A program made the translations under genes and the position numbers. A stretch of 64,000 nt of DNA, from NCBI RefSeq assembly GCF_023702675.1, contig NZ_CP098478.1, positions 2,976,001-3,040,000 on the forward strand, written 5' to 3'. The notes below the pieces were generated by a model that worked only from the letters and a program-made list of their open reading frames with translations, had not been told where the DNA came from and ran no database searches. Positions 34,476-44,969 of the stretch are shown here, one piece after another. Each line of letters starts with the position of its first letter. The first letter of the stretch is position 1. Source of the stretch: Acinetobacter sp. C26M (GTDB taxonomy: Bacteria > Pseudomonadota > Gammaproteobacteria > Pseudomonadales > Moraxellaceae).

Positions 34476-35426
34476 ATGACACAGTTACCAGAAAAGAATT
34501 TCATCCCCAGCACACAGATTCAACCGACTGTAGCCCCTCATCACCCTCGCCTTGCTACAGTCGGTCAATTCATCGCAGTCGTGCTGATTTGGTCATTCAC
34601 TCCTTTAGCAGCTGTTTTGACTGTGCATGAGATTCATTGGGCATGGGGATTATTTTTTCGATTCAGTATTGCTATTCCTTTAGCATTTATTTGTCTATTT
34701 TATTTTAGGCAAAAGCTCATTTTGACTCGTCAAGCCTTTATCAGTTATGCCTCAGGCGCAGTGGGCTTATTTGGCTCCATGACCTTCTGTTATATGGGGG
34801 CAACACGTGTCTCATCAGGTATGATTTCCATTATTTATGGAACAGCGCCTTTATGGTCTGGTCTCATCGCGGTTTTTATTTTAAAACGTGAACACTTTTT
34901 AAAACGCCAATGGTATGGACTAATAGTCGCAATTTTTGGCTTGTCACTGACCATGGGGCTTGCTACTAATCATATTCAGGTAGATTTACTGGGAATAATA
35001 TATGAAGTGATTGCTGTGCTACTTTATGTACTGTCAATGTTTAGTGTTGCAAAAGTAGGCGCAGACATTCATCCCATTATCCAAACTACGGGCTCAACCA
35101 TCGTTTCATGGTTAGGTTATCTATGCTTATTACCCTTCTTTTTATCTGATCTACCAACACAATTACCAAGCCTGCAAACCAGTTTGGCACTGCTCTATAG
35201 TGCATTATTTTCATCTGTGCTGGCCATGATTTTTTATTTTCACCTGATTCAGAAACTGAACCCGACAACGGTCATGCTGATTACCATTTTAACCCCAGTC
35301 TTTGCCACCTGCTGGGGCTTTTTGTTCAACCATGAGCCTCTCAGCTCACATCTGCTCATTGGTTTAATGTTACTGTGTTTAGGCCTATTTCTTTATGCCT
35401 ACCGAAAAAAACCGCGTCTGTTATAA
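34476..35426 (+). CDS. EamA-family (DMT) transporter
   Basis: This 316-residue protein has about ten hydrophobic segments in two EamA repeats (AVVLIWSFTPLAAVLTVHEI near the start, then LLYSALFSSVLAMIFYFHLIQKLNPTTVMLITILTPVFA in the second half). This is the drug/metabolite exporter fold of the RhaT/YdcZ-like group, with the conserved glycine and proline pattern around FGSMTFCYMGATRVSSGMISIIYGTAPL. The substrate is unknown. CAGGAGC nine bases before the ATG is a good ribosome site. A polar N-terminal extension of about 30 residues precedes the first helix. Confidence 0.85.
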   Translation: MTQLPEKNFIPSTQIQPTVAPHHPRLATVGQFIAVVLIWSFTPLAAVLTVHEIHWAWGLFFRFSIAIPLAFICLFYFRQKLILTRQAFISYASGAVGLFGSMTFCYMGATRVSSGMISIIYGTAPLWSGLIAVFILKREHFLKRQWYGLIVAIFGLSLTMGLATNHIQVDLLGIIYEVIAVLLYVLSMFSVAKVGADIHPIIQTTGSTIVSWLGYLCLLPFFLSDLPTQLPSLQTSLALLYSALFSSVLAMIFYFHLIQKLNPTTVMLITILTPVFATCWGFLFNHEPLSSHLLIGLMLLCLGLFLYAYRKKPRLL

Positions 35427-35549
35427 CGATGAAAACTGATAGGTCAAACAACATGACCTATCAGTGATGGTATCTAGGAATCAGCTCAAGTAAACTGAAG
35501 CAACGCTCCGCGTGACTTCTCAAAGATTTGTTCAAGGATGAAATAATCG

Positions 35550-37151
35550 ATGCGTTCTTACGTCTTATGGCTCTGCTTCAGTCTAATGTTTATATTACAG
35601 GGCTGTGTACATGCAACCATCCAGCCGAGTTCAACTATTTCAAAGACAGTCGAACTCAAACAACGTTACTATCAAGCCAAAACTACAGCTCCAGATGGAA
35701 CTGTTCTCGCCTTTACGGTTTATCAACCGCATCTAACAGCCAATCAAACTGCGCCATTAATTTTACATACGCATGGCTTTGGTCTGTCTCGAATGAAACG
35801 ACCCGAACTCAGTTTATATGGATTCTTATTACCCACAGGGCAAGTGGTGAAAACAGCTTGGCAGAATGGCTATTGGGTGATTAGTTATGACCAACGTGGG
35901 CATGGCAATAGCCAAGGTAAAATTAGGCTAACCGATCCAGAGAAGGAAGCCCAAGATGTCATTACCATCATGAATTGGGCTGAAAAAAACTTGCCGCAAC
36001 TGGCAAAAAATCAACATGGTGTTCGTACTGGAATGATTGGTGAATCTTATGCAGGAGGCGTGCAATATCTTGCTTCTGCTTTAGATCCACGTTTACAAGC
36101 GATTGTACCAATTACCACATGGTATGACATTGTGCATAGTCTCGCACCGAATGGCATCCCTAAAAGTAACTGGATTGGTTTCCTCAATCTGATTGGTGAC
36201 TGGTGGAATTGGAATAAGTTTGATCCTGAGTTGAAACAGGCTTATTTAGATACACAACAAGGTCAGCTAAAACAATCGACTTATGATTTCCTCAAAACCC
36301 ATCAAGCTAGCTGGTTTTGTAGCCATAACCAAGCTCCACAGGCAGATGCCTTAATTATTCAGGGCTTCAGAGATGTATTATTCCCTTTTAATGAAGGGGT
36401 TAGTGCAGCACAATGTATCCAACAAGCACAACATGAAGTACATTTAATCGGGGTGCAAGGTGGTCATTTACAACCTTTTACCCAGCATTCACCCTTAGGA
36501 AGTACACCATTTTGGTATATTGGTAAATCAGTTCGCTGTGGTAATCAACAACAGTACAATCTACAAAAAACCATTTTGACCTGGTTTGAGCAGAAGTTAA
36601 AAGATCGGCCCTCTACTACATCATTACCTGAGTTATGTGTTGATCAAAGCCCAGTCAATCAGTTTTCTGATCTTAAACCAGTCACTAGCTACGATTTGAA
36701 GAAAACATGGATTGCACCTACGGCAAGCCAAGCGGTGTTTGTACCGATTTATACAGCGCAGCAATCAACATCAATTACAGGCTCGCCACTTGTTTCGTTA
36801 AACATGCAAACGACCTCTGAATTTGAAAATGCAACTTTGTTTATTTCAGTCGCAGTCAAATCAAAGCTGACAGGAAAATATACAGTGTTAAATGATCAGA
36901 CTACACCGTTTAATCCTGCGAAGAAAACAAATTATGATCAGATTAGATCGGGATTAGCCAATCAGTATGGAGAAGATCAAATGATCGAACTAGCCAGTGT
37001 GCACGGGCAGTTAAACAAAGGTGATACTTTAGGTTTATTGATCAATAGTGAAAGTCCCTACTATCAAAGTACGAAACAACCTAAAGTTGAAACTTGGATT
37101 TCAGGAAAAATTGTTTTACCGAAGCTTTGGGATAAGACTGACTCAAAATAA
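35550..37151 (+). CDS. Secreted alpha/beta hydrolase lipoprotein (S15/CocE-like)
   Basis: This 533-residue protein begins with a signal sequence and lipobox LQGC (Cys19). The hydrolase domain shows the oxyanion region THGFG, the SYDQRGHGNSQG strand, the nucleophile elbow GMIGESYAGG (Ser near residue 167), an acid in GFRDVLFPF and a His in GVQGGHLQPF. The C-terminal 150 residues are beta-rich, as in the jelly-roll domain of CocE/NonD and S15 X-prolyl peptidases. It would hydrolyse an ester or peptide at the cell surface or in the periplasm. The start has AAGGATG upstream. It ends near a perfect 8-bp inverted repeat at 37174-37197. Confidence 0.82.
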   Translation: MRSYVLWLCFSLMFILQGCVHATIQPSSTISKTVELKQRYYQAKTTAPDGTVLAFTVYQPHLTANQTAPLILHTHGFGLSRMKRPELSLYGFLLPTGQVVKTAWQNGYWVISYDQRGHGNSQGKIRLTDPEKEAQDVITIMNWAEKNLPQLAKNQHGVRTGMIGESYAGGVQYLASALDPRLQAIVPITTWYDIVHSLAPNGIPKSNWIGFLNLIGDWWNWNKFDPELKQAYLDTQQGQLKQSTYDFLKTHQASWFCSHNQAPQADALIIQGFRDVLFPFNEGVSAAQCIQQAQHEVHLIGVQGGHLQPFTQHSPLGSTPFWYIGKSVRCGNQQQYNLQKTILTWFEQKLKDRPSTTSLPELCVDQSPVNQFSDLKPVTSYDLKKTWIAPTASQAVFVPIYTAQQSTSITGSPLVSLNMQTTSEFENATLFISVAVKSKLTGKYTVLNDQTTPFNPAKKTNYDQIRSGLANQYGEDQMIELASVHGQLNKGDTLGLLINSESPYYQSTKQPKVETWISGKIVLPKLWDKTDSK

Positions 37152-37185
37152 TCTTACCTATTTTCAGACCGACCGAGAGTGTATT

Positions 37186-37500
37186 TTACCACTCTCGATT
37201 CGCAATCAATTCTTCCATTTCGATCTCTAGATAACCAACATCTTGCACCACCATCATCATCGCTTCAGCAATATAATCTGCGGCAGTATCATCTAAACTT
37301 GATTCTAAATCTTCAAACTGCGGCTTCATTTCGTTAATTTCAATCATGGTTTGATGTGCATAACGATAAATTTCTGTCTCAGATAAGTCGGTACGACTGA
37401 CCTTTTTTGAAAACCGCTGGATATGTTGTTTCACTTCAGCAACGAGAATATCGGGATAATATTCATCGTCAAACATTGGGAGGAGTAAATCTTCAAACAT
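37186..37500 (-). CDS. DUF5713-like small acidic protein
   Basis: This 104-residue acidic protein opens with LLLPMFDDEYYPDILVAEVKQHIQRF and contains YRYAHQTMIEINEMKPQFEDLESSLDDTAADYIAEAMMMVVQDVGY. The D-x-YYP opening and the later T-x-x-x-IN, acidic and I-A-E-A helices fit the DUF5713 family, whose role is unknown. It is cytoplasmic with no membrane segment. It lies convergent with the hydrolase gene, and its stop codon falls inside a hairpin. The assignment rests on pattern recognition only. Confidence 0.65.
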   Translation of the reverse strand: MFEDLLLPMFDDEYYPDILVAEVKQHIQRFSKKVSRTDLSETEIYRYAHQTMIEINEMKPQFEDLESSLDDTAADYIAEAMMMVVQDVGYLEIEMEELIANREW

Positions 37501-37569
37501 AAAAAATAATATGCCAATAAAACGCCATGCTTATAACATAATCCAGCCCAAATCACGATATTTAGCCAT

Positions 37570-37593
37570 AAAAAAAGCGGTTTTTCCGACCGC
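37570..37593 (-). terminator. Rho-independent terminator after the dehydratase gene
   Basis: On the minus strand GCGGT, seven bases, ACCGC is followed by seven T residues. It lies about 80 bases beyond the stop of the dehydratase gene at 37671. Confidence 0.75.
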
Positions 37594-37670
37594 ATTTTAG
37601 AAATTAGTTAGTCCATCTACGCTCTGTTAAATACGAGTTATGAGAAAGGTTCTGATACATAACCAATGAT

Positions 37671-38624
37671 CTAACTCCTGACGGGTTCAGCAAATTGCTG
37701 GGCATATTCTGAAAGCTGTTCAAAGCTAATCGAGGCACCACCACAGACAATAACCAATACATCATCTTCTGGTTCAAACTTGATTTTTTTATCATACAAA
37801 ATAGATAAAGTTGCCCCACATGCGGGTTCCACCAAGCTGCGATGGTCATCTAAAAACTTTAAACACGCGCTCACTGTATCCTGATCAGAAACCGTTATTC
37901 CATGAACATTTTGCTGTTGAGCGATCTTAAATGCTTGCTCACATACCCGTTTTGCTGCAAGTGTGGTTGCAATACCTGTGACACGGTCTAAGCTAATATG
38001 CTGCCCAAGTTGCATTGAGGTATTTAAAGAAGCGGTACCTTCTGTTTCGATTGCATAAATGGGAATGTCCAGCTGATGCGTTTGCAAACCTTGAGCAATA
38101 CCTGAAAGTAGGCTGCCACCGCCAACAGATAAAACCACTGCCGAAGGACGAATTCCCTCTGTAATCACTTCATCAATAATACAAGCGACACCATCCCACA
38201 GATATTGGTCATCAAAAGGGTGAATATATATGGCTTCCTCACTCACAAAAGAGAGTGCGAGTTCATTGGCTTCGATCCATGAATCACCATGCACAATCAC
38301 TTCAGCCCTTTCATGCCGCATTAAATTAATCGCTTGTTGCGAAGTTGTTTTAGGCACGACCACTATTACTGGAATTCCTAACAGCTTGCCCATATATGCA
38401 ACAGAAATCCCAGCATTACCACCAGAAGAGCTCACAAATTTCTTTGCGCCTTTTTCAGCATATTTTAAACAGGCATTACCAATACTACGTTGTTTAAAAG
38501 AACCTGTAGGCTGAGTAGACTCCATTTTCAACCAAACATTGCAATTATTCAGCTCACTTAACTGACTTGACCGAATTAGTGGTGTTTTCATCTGAACTAT
38601 CATTTCTTCTGTTATTGAAACCAT
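37671..38624 (-). CDS. PLP-dependent serine/threonine dehydratase-like enzyme
   Basis: This 317-residue fold-type II PLP enzyme has the Schiff-base lysine in PTGSFKQRSIGN (about residue 44). SSSGGNAGISVAY is the substrate or carboxylate loop, VLSVGGGSLLSG is the phosphate-binding loop, and the C-terminal VIVCGGASIS serves as the PLP-nitrogen-side motif. The closest architecture is the short L-serine/L-threonine dehydratases without a regulatory ACT domain, which yield pyruvate or 2-oxobutyrate plus ammonia. A Lys or Ser preference cannot be read off. The start is ambiguous among ATGs at 38624, 38603 and 38591; all precede the TPLIRSS segment that begins the fold. Confidence 0.82.
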   Translation of the reverse strand: MVSITEEMIVQMKTPLIRSSQLSELNNCNVWLKMESTQPTGSFKQRSIGNACLKYAEKGAKKFVSSSGGNAGISVAYMGKLLGIPVIVVVPKTTSQQAINLMRHERAEVIVHGDSWIEANELALSFVSEEAIYIHPFDDQYLWDGVACIIDEVITEGIRPSAVVLSVGGGSLLSGIAQGLQTHQLDIPIYAIETEGTASLNTSMQLGQHISLDRVTGIATTLAAKRVCEQAFKIAQQQNVHGITVSDQDTVSACLKFLDDHRSLVEPACGATLSILYDKKIKFEPEDDVLVIVCGGASISFEQLSEYAQQFAEPVRS

Positions 38625-38678
38625 TCTTGTCTAATGGTCGGCAACATTATGCTTTCCGACCATTTCTTAAAACAATAT

Positions 38679-40313
38679 TTAATCTTTTTTTGCGCTCAAG
38701 CTTTTGGCAATTTTCGCCAACTCAACAAATTCCTCTCGCATTTGGTAGGGATCAGGCTTGGCAGATTGTTGCGCCAACTGAATAATTTGATCCCAACCCA
38801 TTGCACCATTATATTGTCCACCTTTTAATTGCTGAGCATAGGAAGCAACTGCTATCGCAAAACGGGTATCGTTATTTGCTTGTGCAAGGGTTTTACTTTC
38901 AGCTTTCACCGCTTGATTGAGCAAAATACTTTTTTCTTGATTTGGTAATTTATAGCGCAAGTTGACAAAGGCATATTCTGATTTTTTCGCTGCATCTATC
39001 TTTGTTGAAGCTTGATATCGTGAATCATTGAGCCAACCCTGTTGACCAACTGGAATGATTTCATAAATTGCAGTGACGTTATGTCCTGCTCCAATATCTC
39101 CTGCATCTACCTTGTCATTATTGAAATCTTCTTGTTTCAACATTCGATTTTCATAACCCACTAAGCGATATTCTTTCACCGTAGCAGGGTTAAACTCGAC
39201 TTGAATTTTGACATCTTGAGCAACGGTTGCCAATGTCGAGGAAAGCTGACGTTGTACCACTTTTTTTGCTTCATTTTTATTGTCGATATAGCTGTAATTG
39301 CCATCGCCTGCATCTGCCAGTTGTTCCATCAACTGCTCATTGTAGTTGCCTGTGCCAAAACCTAAAGTCGTTAACGAGATCCCACTTTTTCGTTTCTCAG
39401 CAACCATGCCTTTTAAGGTATTAAAATCGGTGATGCCTACATTAAAGTCACCGTCCGTCGCCAGTAAAATTCGGTTAATGCCATTTTTCACCAAGGCTTT
39501 TTCGGCTTGCTTATAAGCCAGTTGAATTGCTTGTTCCCCTGCTGTCGCACCACTTGCTTGCAAAGCATTAATCACCGCCAAAATCTTATCTTTTTCATTT
39601 CCAGATGTTGGCTCTAAAACCAGTTTTTCACCACTGGCATAAGTAATGATTGTGACTTTGTCTTGAGGACGTAGTTGCTCGGTAAGCAAACGCAGGGTTT
39701 GTTTGACTAAAGGTAACTTATCAGGCGCATCCATACTCCCTGAGACATCCACCAAAAATACCAGATTGGCTGGAGGTAATTGTTTGGTGGAGAGATCTTT
39801 AGCCTGAATGCCAATCTTAACCAGCTTGGCATTTTCCCTCCAAGGCGAATCTACTGTTTCTGTGCTAACTGAAAAGGGATGAATACTATTCGGCTGCGGA
39901 TATTGATAATCAAAATAATTAATCATCTCTTCGGCACGAACAGCATCGACAGGCGGCAAACGACCATCATTCAAAAAACGGCGGGTATTGGTATAACTAC
40001 CCGTATCCACATCTATACTAAAGGTTGAAACAGCTTGATCCGCAACACGATGAACTGGATTCACCTCATTTTTTTGATACTTTTCCGTATTCTGCTCTAA
40101 TCGAGGTCTTTCCATGGTCGGCATCACCGCAATATATGATTTGGGTGCAATCATCTTACGCGTCTGTGCCAAGCCTTGATTTGACGTAATCGGTGCAGGC
40201 ATTACCATTGTGGTTTCAACCGCAACACGATCTTGCTCTTTGACTGGATTGCTACAGGCCATGATCATACAACTGAGCAAACTCAGTGTTAATATTTTTG
40301 TTGATTGATGCAT
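38679..40313 (-). CDS. VWA-domain lipoprotein, YfbK-like
   Basis: This 544-residue protein has a lipobox MACS (Cys20), a conserved pre-domain (STFSIDVDTGSYTNTRRFLNDGRLPPVDAVRAEEMINYFDY) and a von Willebrand A domain with an intact MIDAS (LVFLVDVSGSMDAPDKLPL, TYASGE, LLATDGDFNVG). The C-terminal DUF3520-type region (NGAMGWDQIIQLAQQS) completes the YfbK layout. The MIDAS binds a divalent cation and usually mediates protein-protein contacts. The role of YfbK proteins is not established. It is anchored in the envelope and is a single-gene unit. Confidence 0.88.
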   Translation of the reverse strand: MHQSTKILTLSLLSCMIMACSNPVKEQDRVAVETTMVMPAPITSNQGLAQTRKMIAPKSYIAVMPTMERPRLEQNTEKYQKNEVNPVHRVADQAVSTFSIDVDTGSYTNTRRFLNDGRLPPVDAVRAEEMINYFDYQYPQPNSIHPFSVSTETVDSPWRENAKLVKIGIQAKDLSTKQLPPANLVFLVDVSGSMDAPDKLPLVKQTLRLLTEQLRPQDKVTIITYASGEKLVLEPTSGNEKDKILAVINALQASGATAGEQAIQLAYKQAEKALVKNGINRILLATDGDFNVGITDFNTLKGMVAEKRKSGISLTTLGFGTGNYNEQLMEQLADAGDGNYSYIDNKNEAKKVVQRQLSSTLATVAQDVKIQVEFNPATVKEYRLVGYENRMLKQEDFNNDKVDAGDIGAGHNVTAIYEIIPVGQQGWLNDSRYQASTKIDAAKKSEYAFVNLRYKLPNQEKSILLNQAVKAESKTLAQANNDTRFAIAVASYAQQLKGGQYNGAMGWDQIIQLAQQSAKPDPYQMREEFVELAKIAKSLSAKKD

Positions 40314-40447
40314 TATTAAATTCCCAAATTCTATTTTGTCTTTTCAAATGAAAGCGATATCTAAAGATTGTATGAAAAAAAAGAAAGATACATCGTATTT
40401 GTATGTATCTTTCTCACATTGCTTATTCATGATTTAAAGCAACAGTT

Positions 40448-41206
40448 CTACTCAATCGCATAATTGATGGTGACCACCACACGGGCAATTTTATTAATAG
40501 TAGCCTTATCATAAGCACCACCATAATCACTGTCATCATCCGAGCCGCTTTCTGGCAAGATATAAAATGCACCTTGGCTAGCTGAGCGCATCATCCCGAC
40601 CTTTACCCCACCGACTTTAGCAAACTCATTGGCTCGGCTATATGCATTCTTAGTGGCATTGGCAATCAAGGACATTTTGATTTCTTCTAAATTCGACACT
40701 AGGTATTCAGGTTTCTGTTCAATCGCGATACCTTTTTCATCCAGTAAATAAGCATCTTTTGCCGCCTGTTCAATTCTCTTGATATCTCGGCTGCTGATAA
40801 CCAAAGACTGCAAGGCGATATAGCCTTTAAACTCCCGCTTGGTACGACCTTCACCTGTATCGACTTCCTCATAATAAGATTCAGAACGCTTATTCCCGAG
40901 TTGCATATCCGCTGCCTTAAAACCATGTTCAACAAAGAAGGTCTGTAATGCTTTCATTTGCTGATCAAGTAATTGATAGGCTTCTGGAATCGTTTCAGAA
41001 ATGTGGTTAGTTTGTAAGTTGATTTCCCAACGTGCAGAATCTGCTTGAATCGGCTTTTCAGCTAACCCTTTGACTGTAATTGAGTTTTTAGTACTATTAA
41101 ACTGTTTAAGCGCATAACCCATCACACCTGCAGAAACAATAAAACCGAGACTCAGAATAAGGGCAAACACCCACAAACTTTTATATGTGATTGTTTTATT
41201 TTCCAT
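40448..41206 (-). CDS. SIMPL-domain membrane-anchored protein
   Basis: This protein of about 252 residues has one N-terminal membrane anchor (LWVFALILSLGFIVSAGVMGYAL) and a SIMPL (DUF541) domain. The domain shows ITVKGLAEKPIQADSARWEINLQT, a helix, ESYYEEVDTGEGRTKREFKGYIALQSLVIS, and NATKNAYSRANEFAKVGGVKVG before a final beta strand VARVVVTINYAIE. The family is of unknown function, linked in some bacteria to oxidative stress and in mammals to IRAK1 signalling. I use ATG 41206 instead of the GTG at 41218, because the anchor follows it directly. Confidence 0.85.
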   Translation of the reverse strand: MENKTITYKSLWVFALILSLGFIVSAGVMGYALKQFNSTKNSITVKGLAEKPIQADSARWEINLQTNHISETIPEAYQLLDQQMKALQTFFVEHGFKAADMQLGNKRSESYYEEVDTGEGRTKREFKGYIALQSLVISSRDIKRIEQAAKDAYLLDEKGIAIEQKPEYLVSNLEEIKMSLIANATKNAYSRANEFAKVGGVKVGMMRSASQGAFYILPESGSDDDSDYGGAYDKATINKIARVVVTINYAIE

Positions 41207-41299
41207 TTTTAATATCACTCATCTTCATTATGCATTTGTTATATTTAATCTTATTTAGCAAGTCAATAGAGCCTTAAAGCTCTACCGACCCATACAACG

Positions 41300-42151
41300 T
41301 TAGCCCTTTAGCATCATTTTCCAGACTTTAATTGCGTCACTAGTCGCTTTAACATCATGTGCTCGCACAATACTGGCGCCCTGCTGAATACTCAACAGAT
41401 GCCCCATTACGCTCCCCACAGCACGTTCCTGCGCAGCTACGCCATTTAAGGCTTCACCAATAAAACGTTTACGTGACAAACCTGATAAAATTGGATAGCC
41501 CATTCGATTAAGCTTCCAGAACTCATTCAATAACTGAAAGTTTTGTTGAGCATTTTTGGCAAATCCAAAACCAGGATCGATGATAATATTTTCGGATTTA
41601 ACACCTACTGCAATCGCTTGGTCCAGACGTTGTTGTAACTCATGAATCACGTCTTCAGTCACATCATTATATTGATCAAGCTGATTCATGTTGGTCGGTT
41701 CACCACGCATATGCATGAGTATCACAGGAATATTCAACTCAGCAGCGGTTTCTAAGGCCTTTGGGCGAGTTAATGCACGGACATCATTCCAGATATGTGC
41801 CCCTGCTTGTACCGCTGCACGCATCAGCTCTGGCTGACTCGTATCAATCGACATAATCACATCATATGTTGATAATGCTTCGACCACAGGGATCACTCGA
41901 CGAATTTCTTCTGCTAATTCAACAGGTGAAGCATTTGGACGGGTAGATTCACCGCCAATATCAATAATGGTTGCGCCATCTTCAACCATCTGTAAAGCAT
42001 GTTTGATTGCTTGGTCTTTTTGGTGGTGCTGTCCGCCATCACTAAAAGAATCAGGTGTGACATTCAAAATGCCCATCACATGAGGCTGAGAGAGATCTAA
42101 CTTAAAACGACCACACTGTAACTGATTTTGTGGTAATGGCATTAACTGCAT
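41300..42151 (-). CDS. folP: Dihydropteroate synthase
   Basis: This 283-residue TIM-barrel enzyme condenses 6-hydroxymethyl-7,8-dihydropterin pyrophosphate with p-aminobenzoate in folate synthesis and is the sulfonamide target. Signatures are MGILNVTPDSFSDGG (about residues 26-40), IDIGGESTRPNA, VSIDTSQPELM, HMRGEPTNM and the late SGLSRKRFIG. Start ATG 42151 has AGGAAG ten bases upstream; an in-frame TTG lies two codons earlier. It is downstream of ftsH on the same strand, 135 bases away, in the ftsH-folP order common to gammaproteobacteria, but a terminator separates the two. Confidence 0.95.
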   Translation of the reverse strand: MQLMPLPQNQLQCGRFKLDLSQPHVMGILNVTPDSFSDGGQHHQKDQAIKHALQMVEDGATIIDIGGESTRPNASPVELAEEIRRVIPVVEALSTYDVIMSIDTSQPELMRAAVQAGAHIWNDVRALTRPKALETAAELNIPVILMHMRGEPTNMNQLDQYNDVTEDVIHELQQRLDQAIAVGVKSENIIIDPGFGFAKNAQQNFQLLNEFWKLNRMGYPILSGLSRKRFIGEALNGVAAQERAVGSVMGHLLSIQQGASIVRAHDVKATSDAIKVWKMMLKG

Positions 42152-42243
42152 GATCAAAACTCTTCCTACTTTAACAGGCTTATTTTAACAAGACTGCTTC
42201 TAGAACGTTGATGATTTATTTTCAGTTTGGACTAAAATCAAGA

Positions 42244-42278
42244 CAAAAAAAGAGCGACCGAAGTCGCTCTTTTGTTTT
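42244..42278 (-). terminator. Rho-independent terminator after ftsH
   Basis: AAAAGAGCGAC and GTCGCTCTTTT pair with a four-base loop, with T-runs on both strands. It lies just after ftsH and before folP, so read-through to folP is limited, or folP has its own promoter. Confidence 0.85.
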
Positions 42279-42286
42279 ATCTTTGC

Positions 42287-44182
42287 TTAGCCCATTGCTG
42301 GTAATGGTGGTGGTGTCGATGGACCATCTTTCGGTGGTTCAAATGCAGCCACTGGATTATCAGCAACATAAACTTTAGGTGGTTGCGGTTCACGACCTTC
42401 CATGATGTCACGGATCTGATCGCGATCGATTGTTTCCCAATCCATCAACGCTTTCACCATTGCATGAGCGATATCTTTGTTATTTTCTAAGATATCACGT
42501 GCAACTTTATATTGTTCATCCAAGATACGACGTACTTCTTCATCAACTTTTTGTTGAGTTGCTTCAGAAATCGTACGGCTACCCACATTACCGAAGAAAC
42601 CATTTTGGTTTTCATCTTCATAAACCATTACGCCAAGCGCATCAGACATACCATATTTGGTCACCATTGCACGTGCCATTTTAGTTGCACGTTCAAAGTC
42701 GTTAGATGCACCTGTCGACATTTGGTTAATAAACACTTCTTCTGCAATACGACCACCAAATAAGATTGAAAGTTCATTCAACATCTTATCTTTGTAGTGG
42801 CTAGTCTGATCTTGTTCTGGCAACTGCCAAGTCACACCCAACGCCCAACCACGCGGCATGATTGTTACTTTATGCACAGGGTCTGTACCCGGCAAAATTT
42901 CAGCAACGATGGCATGACCAGCTTCATGGTAAGCCGTTGCACGACGTTCTTCTTCACGAATCACCATCGATTTACGTTCTGGACCCATGTAGATCTTGTC
43001 TTTTGCATCTTCAAAGTCATGCATATCAACCGTATTTTTATTACGGCGAGCAGCAAACAATGCAGCTTCGTTAACCAAGTTTGCAAGTTGCGCACCTGAG
43101 AATCCTGGTGTACCGCGTGCAAGAACCTTAAGATCCACACCAGTTACCGAAGGAAGTTTTTTCAAGTGAACATTCAAAATTTGCTCACGACCACGAATGT
43201 CTGGTAAACCCACCATCACTTGACGGTCAAAACGACCTGGACGAAGTAAAGCTTTATCCAGTACGTCTACACGGTTGGTTGCAGCAATAACGATCACGCC
43301 TTCATTGCCTTCAAAACCATCCATTTCAACAAGCATCTGGTTCAGGGTTTGTTCACGCTCATCATGACCACCACCTGTACCCGAACCACGATGACGACCG
43401 ACTGCATCAATCTCATCAATAAAGATGATACATGGCGCATGGCGTTTTGCTTGTTCAAACATGTCGCGGACACGAGACGCACCAACACCGACAAACATTT
43501 CAACGAAATCAGAACCAGAGATACTAAAGAATGGAACCTTAGCTTCTCCAGCAATAGCTTTCGCCAATAATGTTTTACCAGTACCTGGAGGACCAACCAT
43601 GAGCACACCACGCGGAATGGTTGCACCAAGGCGTTTGAATTTAGCAGGGTCTTTTAAGAAATCAACGATTTCAACCACTTCTTGTTTTGCTTCGTCACAG
43701 CCTGCAACATCACTAAATGTTAACTTGATTTGATCTTCAGATAACATTTTTGCTTTTGACTTACCAAAACTCATAGGACCGTTTTTGCCACCAGCACCAC
43801 CACCCATATTACGCATGAAGAACATGAATAATAAGATAATGAGCAATACTGGGAAACTCGCAATGAGAAGTTGCATCAAAATGCCTTGACGTTGTGGCGC
43901 TGTGCCTTCAACCACTACATTTTGTTTATTCAAGCTTGGTAGCAACTCAGTGTCTTCCACTTGAGGACGAACCGTCTCAAAGGCAGAACCATTGGTTTTT
44001 TCACCATTAATATTTAAACCGTCAATTGTGACTTGTTTAATTTGCCCAGCATTCACCGCTGCAACGAAATCAGAATATTTCATCGCTGCAGGCTTATTGC
44101 GGTCACTGACGTTGCTAAAAATCAAAATCAGAACACCGAGTATGATGAGCCACAATACGGCATTCTTGAAGTAATCGCTCAA
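42287..44182 (-). CDS. ftsH: ATP-dependent zinc protease FtsH
   Basis: This 631-residue AAA+ membrane protease has two membrane helices around a periplasmic domain. The Walker [14 protein letters not shown], Walker [11 protein letters not shown] and the second-region-of-homology arginines in [22 protein letters not shown] are all present. The zinc motif is HEAGH with a third ligand Asp in the later domain. It degrades misfolded membrane proteins and short-lived regulators such as LpxC in related bacteria. The start appears to be TTG at 44182 ([11 protein letters not shown]); no ATG precedes the first helix. The C-terminus is proline-rich. It follows rlmE as in E. coli. Confidence 0.96.
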   Translation of the reverse strand: MSDYFKNAVLWLIILGVLILIFSNVSDRNKPAAMKYSDFVAAVNAGQIKQVTIDGLNINGEKTNGSAFETVRPQVEDTELLPSLNKQNVVVEGTAPQRQGILMQLLIASFPVLLIILLFMFFMRNMGGGAGGKNGPMSFGKSKAKMLSEDQIKLTFSDVAGCDEAKQEVVEIVDFLKDPAKFKRLGATIPRGVLMVGPPGTGKTLLAKAIAGEAKVPFFSISGSDFVEMFVGVGASRVRDMFEQAKRHAPCIIFIDEIDAVGRHRGSGTGGGHDEREQTLNQMLVEMDGFEGNEGVIVIAATNRVDVLDKALLRPGRFDRQVMVGLPDIRGREQILNVHLKKLPSVTGVDLKVLARGTPGFSGAQLANLVNEAALFAARRNKNTVDMHDFEDAKDKIYMGPERKSMVIREEERRATAYHEAGHAIVAEILPGTDPVHKVTIMPRGWALGVTWQLPEQDQTSHYKDKMLNELSILFGGRIAEEVFINQMSTGASNDFERATKMARAMVTKYGMSDALGVMVYEDENQNGFFGNVGSRTISEATQQKVDEEVRRILDEQYKVARDILENNKDIAHAMVKALMDWETIDRDQIRDIMEGREPQPPKVYVADNPVAAFEPPKDGPSTPPPLPAMG

Positions 44183-44318
44183 GGCTTTATTCCCATATCA
44201 ATCTAATTTGATCATACCTAATCTTGGCTGACCTTCACAAAAACAGCAATGAATTTGCGTTGCAAAAAACTTAAAAGGTACAAAATGCACAATTTTTAAC
44301 AACTTGGCAAGTACACTT

Positions 44319-44969
44319 TTATTGCAATGCCTTTTTACGACCTTGGCCAATCAAAAAAACTTCTTTCGATCGAGCACGTGATGCCGCAGGTTTGGCTGTT
44401 TTTAATACATCAAAACTATCGACCACCTGTTTTCTGAATTCATCAAATCCTGAACCTTGGAACACTTTAACAATAAACTGTCCGTTTGGTCCGAGTACTT
44501 TCTGAGCAAAATCCAAAGCCAATTCACATAAGTAAATTTGACGCGGTTGATCAACAGCCCTATTACCTGATGTATTGGGGGCCATATCTGAAATTACAAC
44601 GTCTACTTGACGTCCATTTAAAATATTTAACAATTTTTCGAAAACTTCTTCCTCGCGGAAGTCACCTTGCAGGAACGTCACATCTGGAAGAGCATCCATT
44701 GCCAGAATATCTGAAGCAATCACCAAGCCCTTTGATCCAACCAGTTTACCTGCAATTTGCGACCAACTACCTGGTGCCGCACCTAAATCAACCACGGTCA
44801 TCCCAGGTTTGATCATTTTATATTTTTCTTGGATTTCAAGTAGCTTATATGCGGCACGTGCGCGATAGCCTTCCTTTTGTGCTTTCTTCACAAAATGGTC
44901 ATCTAAGTGCTCTCGCATCCACACACGACTGCTTTTAGACAATTTTTGATTGGTAATGCGTGTCGCCAT
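44319..44969 (-). CDS. rlmE: 23S rRNA 2'-O-methyltransferase RlmE
   Basis: This 216-residue FtsJ-type methyltransferase acts on U2552 of 23S rRNA. The N-terminal [34 protein letters not shown] block contains the catalytic Lys near residue 40. [13 protein letters not shown] is the SAM site, [20 protein letters not shown] contributes the Asp, and [12 protein letters not shown] and the final [12 protein letters not shown] complete the K-D-K-E tetrad. It lies upstream of ftsH with a 136-base gap, the order seen in many gammaproteobacteria. Confidence 0.95.
   Translation of the reverse strand: MATRITNQKLSKSSRVWMREHLDDHFVKKAQKEGYRARAAYKLLEIQEKYKMIKPGMTVVDLGAAPGSWSQIAGKLVGSKGLVIASDILAMDALPDVTFLQGDFREEEVFEKLLNILNGRQVDVVISDMAPNTSGNRAVDQPRQIYLCELALDFAQKVLGPNGQFIVKVFQGSGFDEFRKQVVDSFDVLKTAKPAASRARSKEVFLIGQGRKKALQ

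Noticed and set aside
37174..37197. Perfect 8-bp inverted repeat (CGAGAGTG and CACTCTCG) as a terminator
   Set aside because: Neither strand has a T-run after the stem, and it overlaps the end of the DUF5713-like gene. It may be a simple hairpin.
42430..43733. Several long antisense open frames opposite ftsH
   Set aside because: They arise from codon bias of the highly conserved ftsH gene, have no ribosome sites and no plausible protein features.
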